Positions 13,822-24,716 of a stretch of DNA of 64,000 bases are shown in pieces. The position numbers were made by a program, and so were the translations under genes. Positions within the stretch are counted from its first letter, which is position 1. Each line of letters starts with the position of its first letter. The notes under the pieces are model-generated. The model was not told where the DNA came from, searched no databases, and saw only the letters and a list, made by a program, of their open reading frames with translations. Source of the DNA: Spodoptera frugiperda (Eukaryota > Arthropoda > Insecta > Lepidoptera > Noctuidae); NCBI RefSeq assembly GCF_023101765.2, contig NC_064227.1, forward strand, positions 8,007,592 through 8,071,591. The letters are read 5' to 3'.

Positions 13822-14142
13822 ATTTTTAAGGGGAAAAAATCATCCAATGACTTCTCCCGCATTGGGTGAGGCGAGAGGGAGTGTCAGACTCTTACGGACT
13901 AAAAACCACCCCGTTCCTACTCCTGCTTTTCGAGCCGGAGATGAGCCCCAGTAAACCCGCTAGGTAGTCCACAGCACCGGGTCAGGCATCAGCCCTACTG
14001 GGCCCCATTTATGGTGGTCTGATGGATATTTAAGCCAGTAAAACCAGTATAGGCCAGTAATGCTATGCCCGAACCGGGAATCGAACCCGAGACCCCTTGT
14101 CCAGCAATCGCACTTGCGACCACTCTACCACCGAGGCAGTCA
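13822..14142 (-). repeat. SINE A, full-length with tRNA-like head
   Basis: This is the reference copy for SINE A. Read on the minus strand it has a tRNA-derived head with box A TGGTAGAGTGG (plus 14120-14130) and box B GGTTCGATTCC (plus 14077-14087). A middle carries GGGGCCCAGTAGGGCTGATG, and a 3' body ends in a short A tail (plus-strand T run at 13822). A pol III-transcribed, LINE-mobilised SINE is the natural reading. Shorter copies across the window are 5'-truncated versions of this unit. Confidence 0.8.
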
Positions 14143-14290
14143 ATAAAAAAATAACTATATATTTCAGTGACATTAATATTTACCTGCCTTCGCCAGGTAA
14201 ATAACTACAAATACAAGTACCAATACATAATTAACAGCTGTTGATAATAATTTTAAAACAATTGAATACCTAAGTATGTATTTCGTTACT

Positions 14291-14705
14291 TTATCTATGT
14301 TCATTTAGATCTTTTTTTTTGGGACAAGCCCGCCACAACCTCCCATATCGCTGCAACTCCTGTAAGCCAGGATCTACAGTAGATACAACCATGAAAACAC
14401 CGGAACATTGAAGTCCGGTGCGTCCCAGGGACATGAATGACTGTCTTGGATCTCGCAACGAAATAAATCAGAAGATATTATTAGAGGAGAACAAAAGAAA
14501 ACGATAGTTTCCACTTCCCTCGGTGAATTTAATGCAGGCGACAGAATGACTTAAGGCATTAAAAGAGACTCCACAACTGGGAGAAGCCCAGTCGCCAAGA
14601 TACCACGGAAATTTGACTTAAAACTAGCAATGGGTCCTATGTGTAGCTGTTATAGATAGTTACTTTCGAATAATAGCGTTAGCTTTTATCTATGTTCATT
14701 TAGAT
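14291..14705 (-). mobile_element. retroposon with a perfect 20-bp target-site duplication
   Basis: The 20-mer TTATCTATGTTCATTTAGAT occurs at 14291-14310 and again at 14686-14705. Between them lies a 375 bp insert that starts with a T run on + (a poly(A) tail on -), followed by GGGACAAGCCCGCCACAACC. This is the signature of target-primed reverse transcription in minus orientation. The insert has no open frame and looks like a LINE 3' end or a SINE. Confidence 0.8.
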
Positions 14706-14707
14706 AT

Positions 14708-14870
14708 GCTCACCATCATCATATCAACTACAAGACCTCACACAGGCCTCCCCAATCAGTTCCACATTAGATTGGAAGCAACCTGCCTGCTCCCTGTGAC
14801 AGCGACCTTTATCAAGTTTTCCGTCTACCTTGTAGGTGGATGCCCTGTGTTGACCTTGCCAGTACAAATT
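14708..14870 (+). repeat. RTE LINE 3' fragment
   Basis: Words such as CATCATCATATCAACTACAAG, AGGCCTCCCCAATCAGTTCC and TTGTAGGTGGATGCCCTGTG follow the layout of the 3' coding end of lepidopteran RTE LINEs ('...lsallrpllnigLPQ...' region). It is decayed; the ORFs crossing it are relics. Confidence 0.5.
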
Positions 14871-15092
14871 AAAGAGTTTATGAAATATTATTTGATGGTT
14901 TTCGAAGGCTTTATAAGTGAGTAAACCAAAGCCTTTGTCCCATGGCATAAGCAAAAACAAATCACTATTTACTTCGATCATTCTAAACTAAGCTCATATG
15001 ATCTTTCAGGAAGAAATCCCTAAAACTGGTTACAGGCAGTATAAACAAGAAACCTTAAAGCTACAATCATACCTACTACAAACATGTGGTCA

Positions 15093-15245
15093 GAACAATT
15101 ACTACGAAGTAGCTTCACGTTTAAAATAATTGAAACGAGAGCGCATTCAGCGCTATGATTGGCCGGTGCGAAAAAACCAACCAATCATAGCGCCGAACGT
15201 GCTCTCGTTTCGTTTTCGTTTGACGTAAAACAAACTCATATTAAA
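15093..15245. repeat. hairpin MITE
   Basis: GAAACGAGAGCG...CAGCGCTATGATTGG is followed after a short loop by CCAATCATAGCGCCG...TGCTCTCGTTTC, so most of the element can fold on itself. A related half-copy lies at 19066-19132 (AAACGAAAACGAAACGAGA...GGCTGGTGCGAATGCACTAACCAA). Confidence 0.65.
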
Positions 15246-16232
15246 GTTACTGTTGGGCCACAGCATGGCGGCTAGGCGACAACCGCTTGGCAGTACACGC
15301 CGCGCCGCCGTCGAATCCACATGTGTATAAAATAAATAAGTGACAGTTACATAAAATATTACGATATTATTTTAAAGTGTTTGTGTATAAATAAAGTTCA
15401 TTTCAAACAGGTATGTGTATGTGATTATTATTTTGGTTGAATGTTTTATTTTTAAGTGATAAGTTTAAAGTTTTAAATGGTTGTGTGTCTGTCAGCTGTT
15501 TGGTAATGTGGCTGTTAATGTGGCCGTTGTTACTAACCTAAGTTTTATTTAGAAGTGAAGTAGGAAGTTTATTTAACTTTTATTTATATATTTAGGCAAA
15601 TTAATTAGATTTTGTTAGAAGATGGATAGGTTATGAATTAGTTTTAAATAAGTAATTAAAGTTGTTATACTTACTATTTTATTTTATCTTTAACTGTATA
15701 ATGTATGTCGGTTTTTTGCTCGAACTTGGCGGACACACTGCCGTGTGTCTAGATTGGCTTAAGCTGTAAAGTTAAGCATGTTTTTTGTAATAAATAAACA
15801 AATTAATTAATATGTAAAATAATCACAAACATTGTAAGTAAAATTTTGGTATAGACTGAATTTACACCAATTACAGATATGCACAGCATTCACGTATTAT
15901 GTGTTCAAGTATTACAGTTAGTACTGTTATTAATTATGTTATACACAACTTCCATATGAGTAATCTAGTTTTATCAGAAATTTGGTTTTAATCGTACCTA
16001 AACAAGTTGTTAACAATCGACTAGAACCTGACGATTTGTAAATAAATGAGTAAATTATTCAAATTCATTAAACATTGTAATATCTATTCTACACTGCATA
16101 CAATTACATAGATATTATACACACAAAGTAAAATATATTGTTTCGTTAGTTGATGGGTCGTAATGATACCTGTTGAGCAAGAGTTTCGGGTTCAATATTC
16201 CTAGTATTGGTGATCGTGAAGAGTTATTGTTT

Positions 16233-16428
16233 TTTTTTTTATTAAACTTTACCCTATTCTTAGATTTGATCCTGTGTCGTGGGTGCGTTCACATACAAGT
16301 TCACATGAACACGACACCCAGACCCGAAACAACAATTTGTGGACACAAAGAGTTGCTCCGAGCGGGAATCGAACCCGCTATAAGGGCACGGCAGTCAGTT
16401 GCCCAGCCACCGAACCAACCAAATTGTT
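16233..16428 (-). repeat. tRNA-derived SINE D, second copy
   Basis: The plus strand shows CCTGTGTCGTGGGTGCG, CCCAGACCCGAAACAACAA and the box-B-containing head GCGGGAATCGAACCCGC. The tRNA-like head is better preserved here than in the copy at 11519. The 86-residue ORF through it is incidental. Confidence 0.75.
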
Positions 16429-16630
16429 TTTAAAGCAATCATAATTTATTTACCTTCTTAATAAAATCTTCCAATCTTTCTTTAGTCATCCTAAACCATT
16501 TAAACGCTATTCAACCCCATAATAATTTGCCCGACCCGACAGTCGAACTTGAGACCCCGTTAATCACAGTCGCGAACACAATAGAATAACTAACGACACG
16601 GTTATGTAAAAGAGGATAAATGTTATTGTT

Positions 16631-17044
16631 ATACAATGTGATAGGGGCGAGACTTCTAACCCGTTAAGGCTGAGTTCTACACCTAATTTTATCAACAAAA
16701 GTCGGGGGTCGAAGTGGTCGAATCCCCTCCCCTAAAAGTTATGGCTATTTTAATATTTTTTTTACTTTTTTTGATATCAAAGGTTTTATGCGTCGTAGAA
16801 ACAAAAAAAAAACAACAAACGGTAGCTAATAACCTTGGCTAACTAATTCATTACTTTTTTCATATGTTTGATAATGTTTTGGTGAGAAAAAAAATTATTT
16901 GTGAATTATTTTTACCGAAAATATCACTATTTTTCAATATTTTCAATTAGGGGTTCAACCCCCCATATTATTTTTTTTGACGATAAAATTAGATGTAGTA
17001 CTCAGCCTTAACGGGTTAGAAGTCTCGCCCCTATCACATTGTAT
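16631..17044. mobile_element. DNA transposon/MITE with 63-bp terminal inverted repeats
   Basis: The left end 16631-16693 (ATACAATGTGATAGGGGCGA...) is matched in inverted orientation by 16982-17044 (...TCGCCCCTATCACATTGTAT) with few mismatches. The interior (about 290 bp) is T-rich, has no open frame and contains partial further symmetry (GGGGGTCGAAGTGG versus GGGGTTCAACCCCCC). It is a non-autonomous cut-and-paste element; flanking TTA/TA could be the target duplication. Confidence 0.8.
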
Positions 17045-17142
17045 ATTATATATTGTTATGTATTCACACAGCTCTGTGAAGTATTTATAAAACATACATT
17101 ACTTATGTGCTTAAACTTAACTGTCGATTAAAAAAATAACTA

Positions 17143-17312
17143 TGGTGATATCATACTAATATTATAAATGTGAAAGTTTGTTTGTCTGGATGTTTGTCCG
17201 TCAATTACGCTGAAACTACTGAATGGATTTTGATGAAATTTTGTGTACGGACAGGACTTGAGTGATAGGATACTTTTTATCCCACGGGAACATGGGCGAA
17301 GTCACTGGCAGA
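17143..17312 (+). repeat. RTE/SINE-like repeat E
   Basis: It starts at TCATACTAATATTATAAATG, with TGTTTGTCTGGATGTTTGTC, CTGAAACTACTGAATGGATTT and the end ACTTTTTATCCCACGGGAAC. It is a very common moth repeat. The next element, repeat C, begins within 2 bp of its end. Confidence 0.7.
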
Positions 17313-17313
17313 A

Positions 17314-17600
17314 TTTTTTTATGGTATAAGCCTGTAAACGAGCGGACTGATCACCTGATGGTAAGCAATCGCCGCCGCCCATGAACACAGAAACCCCAGA
17401 GACGTTACAAATGCATTGCCGGCATTTTTTGGGTTAGGAATTTAAGGGTTGATGGCGCAACGCGGATTGAGAAGATTTGGGATTAGGCCTCCGGTATCCT
17501 CATTCACACAGTTTCACGTCGGTTTTCTGTGAGGCCGTGGTATCACTCCGTTCGAGCCGGTCCATTCGTGCCGAAACTCTATGGCTCTAGCACACTTAAA
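17314..17600 (+). repeat. interspersed repeat C
   Basis: The copy begins TTTTTTTATGGTATAAGCCTG and ends near CCATTCGTGCCGAAACTCTA. It is inserted directly at the end of the repeat E copy at 17143-17312. Confidence 0.75.
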
Positions 17601-18032
17601 CTTTAATTACCAAAACTGAAGTGTATAATTTCAGCAGTATTCATTACAAGAAAGTAATTGGCCCATCTATCAAAGTAAGCGTCCTGAAATAGCATCCTTT
17701 GTCAACACTTTATAATTACTCGAGCCGTTACAGGATAGGACCTTTTCTTAGAACACGTAATTAAATGTCAAATATCTCGTATTTTAATTAAAATACAACT
17801 AAGACCCTTGTAATCCCAAATAAAGAGACTTAATTAAAAAAATAAGACTCTTTATTTGATCTCCAATCTCTGTTTTACTGTAAACAATATAAGAACGAGT
17901 ATATTCACGTTAATTTGAAATAACGATGTTATAGGACAATAGGCTCATTACCTCATAAAAAGGAATTCATAACATAAATGGCGAAAAGACGCACTTTCAT
18001 TAAACTTTAAAACAAGTAGGTAATAGATAACT

Positions 18033-18325
18033 CTGCCTCGTTGGTCGAGTGCTCGCAAGGGCGACTGCGCAGTAAAGGGTTTCGGGTTCGATTCCTGGGT
18101 CGGGTAAAGAAAATTAGGCCTTTTTCGGAACTCAGTAGTAGCCCGGAGTCTAGATTTTTTCCCAGTATATGGCGATAGGCGCACCCCCTGGTGCGTATCG
18201 CATATTACAAGCTAGGTACTTATATTATAATACATGGTGAAAAGTGGGTGTACATTAGCATTACGTGCCGTAATGTGCACGTGCACCTCTACCTACCCCT
18301 TCGGGGATAAAAGGCGTGACGTAGC
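18033..18325 (+). repeat. SINE B, near full length
   Basis: The tRNA-like head contains GCCTCGTTGGTCGAGTG and box B GGTTCGATTCC. It is the same head type as SINE A but has a different body: GGCCTTTTTCGGAACTCAGT, GGCGATAGGCGCACCCCC, CACCTCTACCTACCCCTTCGG, ending GGGGATAAAAGGCGTGACGT. Confidence 0.75.
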
Positions 18326-18668
18326 GTTAATAGAAAATATAAAAACTAACTACACACAACTGTGGCATTATAATTACGAATGCGTATGAACCGGCAATAA
18401 TAATAAAAAATATACAACCAATAAAACATAACTAATAGACCACTCAATCGAATGGGACTTAATTAATTAGATATGGTACATACATACATACATATATAAC
18501 CACAATTGTAAACATACTACATATTGACGTGTAAAAGTGTTATTTTATAACCTATTTGCAAAATAAATATCATTTATTATCATTTATCATTTACTCGTAC
18601 CTTTGCGTTATCAAAAATTAATGAATCGTATCACGTGGATTTGACGTCAATTTCTATAGTAATTATCC

Positions 18669-18817
18669 TTTTTTTGAGGGGCGAAAATCATCCAATGACA
18701 TATCCCGCCTTGGGTGAGGTGAGAGTGTCAGATTCTTCCTGATTAAAAACCAGTCTGTTCCTTCTCCTGCTTTGAGCCGGAGCCCCGGTAACCTTTTACG
18801 TTGTCCGCAGCTCCGGA
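18669..18817 (-). repeat. SINE A copy
   Basis: It has a T run, GGCGAAAATCATCCAATGAC, AGTGTCAGATTCTTCCTGA and GTCCGCAGCTCCGG. It is 5'-truncated and diverged. Confidence 0.7.
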
Positions 18818-18935
18818 ATAGTAATTATGCTTGTTACGACAAATTCCATAGGACATTTTGTCCTGTTAGTCTAGTCTTTATAAGTGAAACTGCTAAAGTA
18901 CTATGATCTTTAGTATTTCACTGAAAAACCTAAAA

Positions 18936-19038
18936 ACGGGGGCCTAATTTCCCGCCTCCCCAGTCCTCAAAACCATATTCCCCAAAACGTCGTCAACGCA
19001 CTTGTAACTCCTCTGGTGTTACGGGTGTCCATAGACGT
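18936..19038 (-). repeat. interspersed repeat C fragment
   Basis: GGGGGCCTAATTTCCCGCC, AACGCACTTGTAACTCCTCTG and GGTGTTACGGGTGTCCAT match the middle of repeat C in reverse orientation. Confidence 0.65.
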
Positions 19039-19414
19039 ATCAGTAACGTTACTACGAGTTTGCTTTAAGTTAAACGAAAACGAAACGAGAATGCCATTGG
19101 TGCTCTGAGAGGCTGGTGCGAATGCACTAACCAATTCCTTTCTTTCTTTTTTGTGTTAAAATCTACATCCCAGATAGAATTTGAAAGAAATATTTTATTG
19201 CACAAATAAATTGCTGAAGTTTCTTCTTCGCAAGCAAAAACATAAACAAATTATACCATACTTAAAATAAGCAGATACTTAATTTGAATGTAAATACAAA
19301 ACATACGATTATTATTTTGTCTGAATTGCTATTTTTTTGCTAACGTGACGCTTCCTGCAATAAATAATAAATCATTGTTCATCGTTGACAACTCTTAAAA
19401 TAAACATTTATCTA

Positions 19415-19622
19415 GACTTATAAATAAAGGGCTGATGCCTGATCCGGAGCTGCGGACTACCTAGCGGGTTTACCGGGGCTCCGGCTCGAAAAGCAGGAGA
19501 AGGAACGGGGTGGTTTTTAGTCAGTAAGAGTCTGACACTCCCTCTCGCCTCGCCCAAGGCGAGAAAAGTCATTGGATGATTTTCCCCCTCAAAAAAAAAA
19601 AAAAAAAAGACTTATAAATAAA
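19415..19622 (+). mobile_element. SINE A insertion with 14-bp target-site duplication
   Basis: GACTTATAAATAAA at 19415-19428 is repeated at 19609-19622. The insert (19429-19608) is a SINE A copy truncated before its tRNA-like head and ending in a pure A run of 18. The perfect duplication and long tail mark a young insertion. Confidence 0.85.
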
Positions 19623-20169
19623 ATTTAAGTGTCTCTTTGTAATATTTAAATAACCACCTTTTACTACATGCATATAAATATGTACGATACATAGTTACAC
19701 CGACATATTATTTTTTAGGTAGGTACTATTTTTGTCTATCTGTTTGTTCCGGCTAATCTCTGAAATAGCTGGACCGATTTTGATGTACTAAGGAGTACCT
19801 AACTTAGGTGACTTTTATTTTAGAAAAAGTATCTATTTTATCTCCATATAAAATATTTTATTTCCGCATGAGTGAACACGCGCGCATCAGCCAGTACATA
19901 ATAAAACTATAATTTATGTATTTTTAGTATAGTTAAGCAATCATTTACATAAGTAAGTACATAATGATGTAGTTTAGTCTTTACTTTGTTACTTGCAATT
20001 TTTTTATTCCAGTCTATCTTTTTTGGCTGTGTTAAATATTATTAGTATGCGCGGCAGTCGTCATTTCGGAAAACTATTAGTTTTAAATAATTTAAAATTA
20101 TCAGTTACAAAATAGAATATTAAGACATACCTAGTCTTTTTAAGACTTTTAATTTTATAAGACGTTTTT

Positions 20170-20345
20170 TTAAACGTCGCCCCGCACTAGGATTTTATTT
20201 CTGTGTTGTGGCTGCGTTTACAAACAATACAAGTTCATATACACATGATATCCAGACCCGAAAAGCAATTTGTAGATCACACAAAGAGTTTCTCCGTGCG
20301 GGAGTCGAACTTACTAAATGTTGGGCGGCAGCCAGTTACCCAACC
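20170..20345 (-). repeat. tRNA-derived SINE D, third copy
   Basis: CGCCCCGCACTAGGATTTT, CCAGACCCGAAAAGCAATTTG and the head-region GCGGGAGTCGAACTTACTAA show a more decayed member of the family at 11519 and 16233. Confidence 0.65.
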
Positions 20346-21036
20346 AACATTAACGACTTATAAAGTTTAAATGACAGAAGAGAAAGTCTTAGTACAAGAC
20401 AAGATTGGAAAATAGTAGCAGATTTATAACAAATCAAATTACCCAGTTACAACCATGACGGAATCCCATAGACCCATAACACCCATTAATCCATTAACCA
20501 TGAACTAACAAATAGGTCACTTAACCACTAGTCACATTTATGGCAGGCTAGAAACATAAGGACCGGTAGTAAAGCACTCAGCGTGAGTAATCTCATACTG
20601 CTTGACCGTATTCTAGATAATATGGTTTATAGGACACTGACTTAGGTCATGGATTTTATAGTATTTTACTTGAAGAAAGCTTTTTTAAAATTAAACTAAT
20701 AAAGGCATACATCTAAGTAGTGTATTGCAGTACAATAAGAATTAGTTTAGATCAGTGCTTCTGAATGGGTGGTTCTGAGTCTGCATAAGGTAAAATATGG
20801 TCTGCGAAATAAGAAAGATACATAAGATATCTTTTACACGTTATAATAAAAACAGTATTTTTATTGGTTACAATTCAAATAAAATTTACTTCACAAAGTC
20901 ACAACAGAGCGGATCAACTGATTTCAAAAAGTCACTGTTATAATTAACTCACTATTTCCATAAGTATACGAATCTCAAGACTTCTAGTAATTCCCTGGCC
21001 TAATAAAATGTCAAAAAAAACATAACCCTCTTTTTT

Positions 21037-21240
21037 TTTATTGTTAAATGGGCCGACGTTTGGCCGCTATCTCACCTGATGGTAAGTGATGATGGGGCCT
21101 ACGATGGAGCACGTCTGCCCATAAGCAACCTATTCACTCGGGCTTTGAAGACACCCAGGTTATACCCATCAGGAAACACAGACTCCGGCAAGGAGTTCCA
21201 CTCCCTAGCAGTTCATTCCTTCTGGTGCAGTCGGGTAAAA
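21037..21240 (+). repeat. LINE-derived repeat F
   Basis: GGGCCGACGTTTGGCCGCTA, CACCTGATGGTAAGTGATGA, CCCATAAGCAACC.ATTCACTCGGG, and the coding-like CACCCAGGTTATACCCATCAG and AAGGAGTTCCACTCCC are present. The open frame through it (72 residues) resembles a relic of a LINE 3' coding end. Other copies are at 48553 (+) and 61189 (-). Confidence 0.65.
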
Positions 21241-21673
21241 ACGGCCGTTGATCAACAAAAGGTCGGTTCATTAACATCTTGCCAATATAATTATTGACCA
21301 GTTATCTTAGTATTAAGATGACAGGTTCGTCACATGAACCCAACCTGATTAAATTCATAGAGCGCCGACCTAGGTCACTTCAACACAGGTTCGAATCCAA
21401 ATTATTGATGACAACCGGTTTTTGGAACTGGCTTATTATGCAATAGGTTTTTCTATCAAATAGGCCTATAATTTTTTTTTATTACATAATATTTTTTTTG
21501 GATGAGAGGTCGAGGTTTTCGGCGTCAGTTTCAATATTCTAGGTTTTTCTACATATTTTCGAAATTCTTAATAACTAGCTCGTATTCGGAAACTATATTC
21601 AATGTTGGGAAATAAGCTATAAAAATGAGATACTGAGATGTTAAGTTATGAACGTAAACCAAAGTCTAAGATA

Positions 21674-21829
21674 TGAGCTGCGGACTACATAGCGGATTTA
21701 CCGGAGCTCCGGCTCGAAAAGCAGGAGTAGGAACGGGGTGGTTTTTAGTCAGTAAGAGTATGACACTCCCTCTCGTCTCGCCCAAGGCGGGAGAAGTCAT
21801 TGGATGATTTTACCCTCTCAAAAAAAAGT
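21674..21829 (+). mobile_element. SINE A insertion with target-site duplication
   Basis: AAAGTCTAAGATATG precedes the copy, which starts at AGCTGCGGACTAC, and AAAGTCCTAAGATATG follows its A tail. The duplication differs by a single base. The SINE is 5'-truncated. Confidence 0.75.
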
Positions 21830-21867
21830 CCTAAGATATGTATTTCCTAACTCACTAGTAAGTAGTA

Positions 21868-21928
21868 ACTAGGTGTCCACGGGCGGCGCTGATCGCTTAC
21901 CATCAGGTGACCCGTCTGCTCGTTTGTC
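21868..21928 (-). repeat. interspersed repeat C 5' fragment
   Basis: GGTGTCCACGGGCGGCGCTG followed by TACCATCAGGTGACCCGTCTG matches the start of repeat C in reverse. Confidence 0.65.
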
Positions 21929-22930
21929 CCCTATTTCATAATGAAACAACAAGAAGAAAAGCCAAATCAATACGAGTATAATACGTTACTAAGCGACAGG
22001 AATCAACAATATTAATTTTATTGGACATTGGATCATGCTTTATTATTTATAGCTGTCAGTCGTGTGATTAATTATTTAATAAATAATGTGACTGTGTGTA
22101 TTAATCGAGAACATCTAATTGAATAACCAATAACCATGGTAGAATACTATGTAGCATGGTAGAAAAACGTGTATTAAATTTTTTCTGTTTCTGATACAAC
22201 TTATACTAAAAACAAATAATCGGGATGAAAACAGAAAAAAATTAGAAGAGTGAATGAATAGGAAACCCTTGGAAATTATTGACTGACCACTTATCGTAGA
22301 TCTAAACTATGATTTATCTTCCTGTTTCCAGTTTTGCTGTCGGAAATGCGATCTACTTCCTAGGACCTTTTATATCTAGATATGGTCTAGATGCCTTAAA
22401 TGGTCAGACATTTGTATCCTGTTTAATCTAGTTAAGTTTAATTCTTAATCTAGACAGTATACGTATCACTCAACTGAGTGACTTTATTTTCGCGATCTTT
22501 AACAATGGTTTTTGCGAATAAAATCCACCCATCCATCCTTTCCAGGAATATCAAGTGTGGATGCGAATTATCCCAATCTCTGAACTTGTAGAAACTTATC
22601 CAATCAACAGTACTTTGTTTCATAATGGGTTTATCACTAAGTTACATTATATGCTAATCTGTGTACATTGCGATAACCTTGGAATCGCCCGGTATTGGTT
22701 CCCAGGTCCCAGTGTGTATGTTTAGCATGGCGTTATCATTTGGCAAATGTTGGGTGTTGGTCTATTGGCTCTAACCGCGTAATTGCGATTTTAAAATGTT
22801 CCCTTGAGGTTTATACTTATATTACTATTTCTTAAACTGATTCCTACAGAGAAGAACGTAACTTCTTAACTAAGCATACAAGACTAACACTCTATCTTGA
22901 GATCTATACCGTTGGATTACCACCACAGAT

Positions 22931-23082
22931 AGGGCCCAGTAAGGCTGATGCCCAATCCGGAGCTGTGGACTACCTAGCGGGTTTACCGGGGCTCCGGGTC
23001 AAAAAGCAAGAGTAGGAATGGAGTGATTATTAGTCAGGCGACAAAAGTTATTTGATGACTTACCCCCCTTAAAAAATAAGGT
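22931..23082 (+). repeat. SINE A copy, decayed
   Basis: GGGCCCAGTAAGGCTGATGCC, CTACCTAGCGGGTTTACCGG and TTAGTCAGGCGACAAAAG; the tail is short (CCCCCCTTAAAAAAT). Confidence 0.7.
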
Positions 23083-23463
23083 TTATACTTAGCTCATCAT
23101 TTGATTGTCTTCTCAACTTTCCCTAAGTCCCCGCATTATGAAATAATGCATTCAAACTAAAGCTATTTGCTAAACTGATGCCAACAGGAACAGGACAAAA
23201 CCGTAACGCCTTCTTAACTAAACATAGAATAGCAACAATTCCATCTTAAGACTCATACTATTGGATTCATACGATTAAAAAACCAATTACCAAACAAGAA
23301 TGAAACGTACCAATAAATCTTTGTTATGGCTGATACGGAGCCACGTGCTGTAGAGACACGTGTGCCAATATCTGATACACTTGTTTTCCATAAAATTATG
23401 ACGATTTTCTGAAGTAGTTTTATGAGTTCAAATAGTGCTAACTACAGGGTATCGAATTTTGCG

Positions 23464-23624
23464 ATAGGGCCTAGTAGGGCTGATGCCCGACCCGGATCTG
23501 CAGACTACTTAGCGGATTACCGGGCTCCGGCTCGAAGAGCAGCTGTAGGAACGGGGTGGTTTTTAGTCAGTAAGAGTCTCTTTCTGACGAAATGATTGGA
23601 TGATTTTCCCGACTCATTAAAAAA
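23464..23624 (+). repeat. SINE A copy, decayed
   Basis: GGGCCTAGTAGGGCTGATGCC, CTCGAAGAGCAGCTGTAGGA, GGTGGTTTTTAGTCAGTAAG, then an internal deletion before GATTGGATGATTTTCCCGAC. Confidence 0.7.
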
Positions 23625-24075
23625 TGGATCCAGACCTATATACTTCCTACTACTACGACCAGTCAATACAATTAAAACATATTAGCTGTTAATTTCGTAG
23701 TAATCAAATCCTATTCTGCCACGCTCTCCTCATATGCTACATGAAAATCTTTGAAAAAAACCTAATCAAAGTTGGAAGGTCCAAGAAATGAAACCTGGCT
23801 ATTATATTTAGCTACTAGACTACATATTTAGTTACACGGACGGTTACGTAGACATTCAAATAAAAAAGCTAATTACTTAGTTATTTTTTTAAAGCCAACC
23901 GCAATAATACAAGTTGCATTTAACTAACAATTTAAGTACCGTAATGTAATAGGCTATTTCTCATTATGAAATTTGTTTTATTGTATAAGTAGAATTAGTT
24001 CGCATAACCTTGTAATCTATTGCCAATATATCAAGGTATTATGTAACGTTACCTCCAAATTGTAAGTACATACTA

Positions 24076-24205
24076 GACTCCGTGCTACTACTGAGAAATT
24101 TTCGAAAAACCGAAAAAAACCCAGCAAATTTGTCCGACCCGAGAATCGAACCCAAGACCCCTTGTCCGGCAGACGCATTAGCGATCACTCGACCAACGAG
24201 TAGGC
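24076..24205 (-). repeat. SINE B head fragment
   Basis: ACTACTGAGAAATTTTCGAA, a CCGAAAAAAACCCAGC block, box B in reverse (GAGAATCGAACCC) and the head TCACTCGACCAACGAG. It lacks the 3' body. Confidence 0.7.
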
Positions 24206-24519
24206 TTGAGAAAGAAAGGGAATCAAACAGTTTACGAATTTCATTCAGTTTTTATAAGTATGTCGGAGGAAGGTGTAGGCGATACATTGGGCGAGAGCCC
24301 TCTTCGTAACACATAGGTAGAGCTATGTGTTGGCAGCAATATAACAATAAAATCTACGTTAAGAAATGATTGTTTATTTTCGTAGATTGCACTGGTATAC
24401 TTTAATTTCTTCTCCATAGGAATCTACAATTTGGAACGAGCTGTGCGAGTGGATACCATAACTTCTCATTTTAGAGACTGAATTAAACAGAGTTTTTTTG
24501 AAGTCTCTTTCACATAACA

Positions 24520-24716
24520 TTAACCCTATAGCCAACTGTGTCACTAATATGCGACAGATATTTCCATATCCCTGCCACTCATACCGTATTACTGCGACAG
24601 AGAAAATGCTCACTCTTACACGATCGCTCTTCCTTATTTAGTGTAGATATAATTATTTCAATTAGTAGCCCCGCGCTTGGTGCATGATAATTGATATTTA
24701 ACTGAACGATTAAAGG
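24520..24716. repeat. MITE-like element, copy 2, abutting the telomere-like array
   Basis: It starts CATTAACCCTATAGCCAACTG and ends GATATTTAACTGAACGATT then AAAGGGTTA. It is related to 12495-12655. Its terminal GGGTTA runs straight into the first TTAGG-type repeat units. Confidence 0.5.

Noticed and set aside
14060..14142. Real tRNA gene (GGTTCGATTCC with box A)
   Set aside because: It is the head of a SINE; the cloverleaf does not close and SINE body follows.
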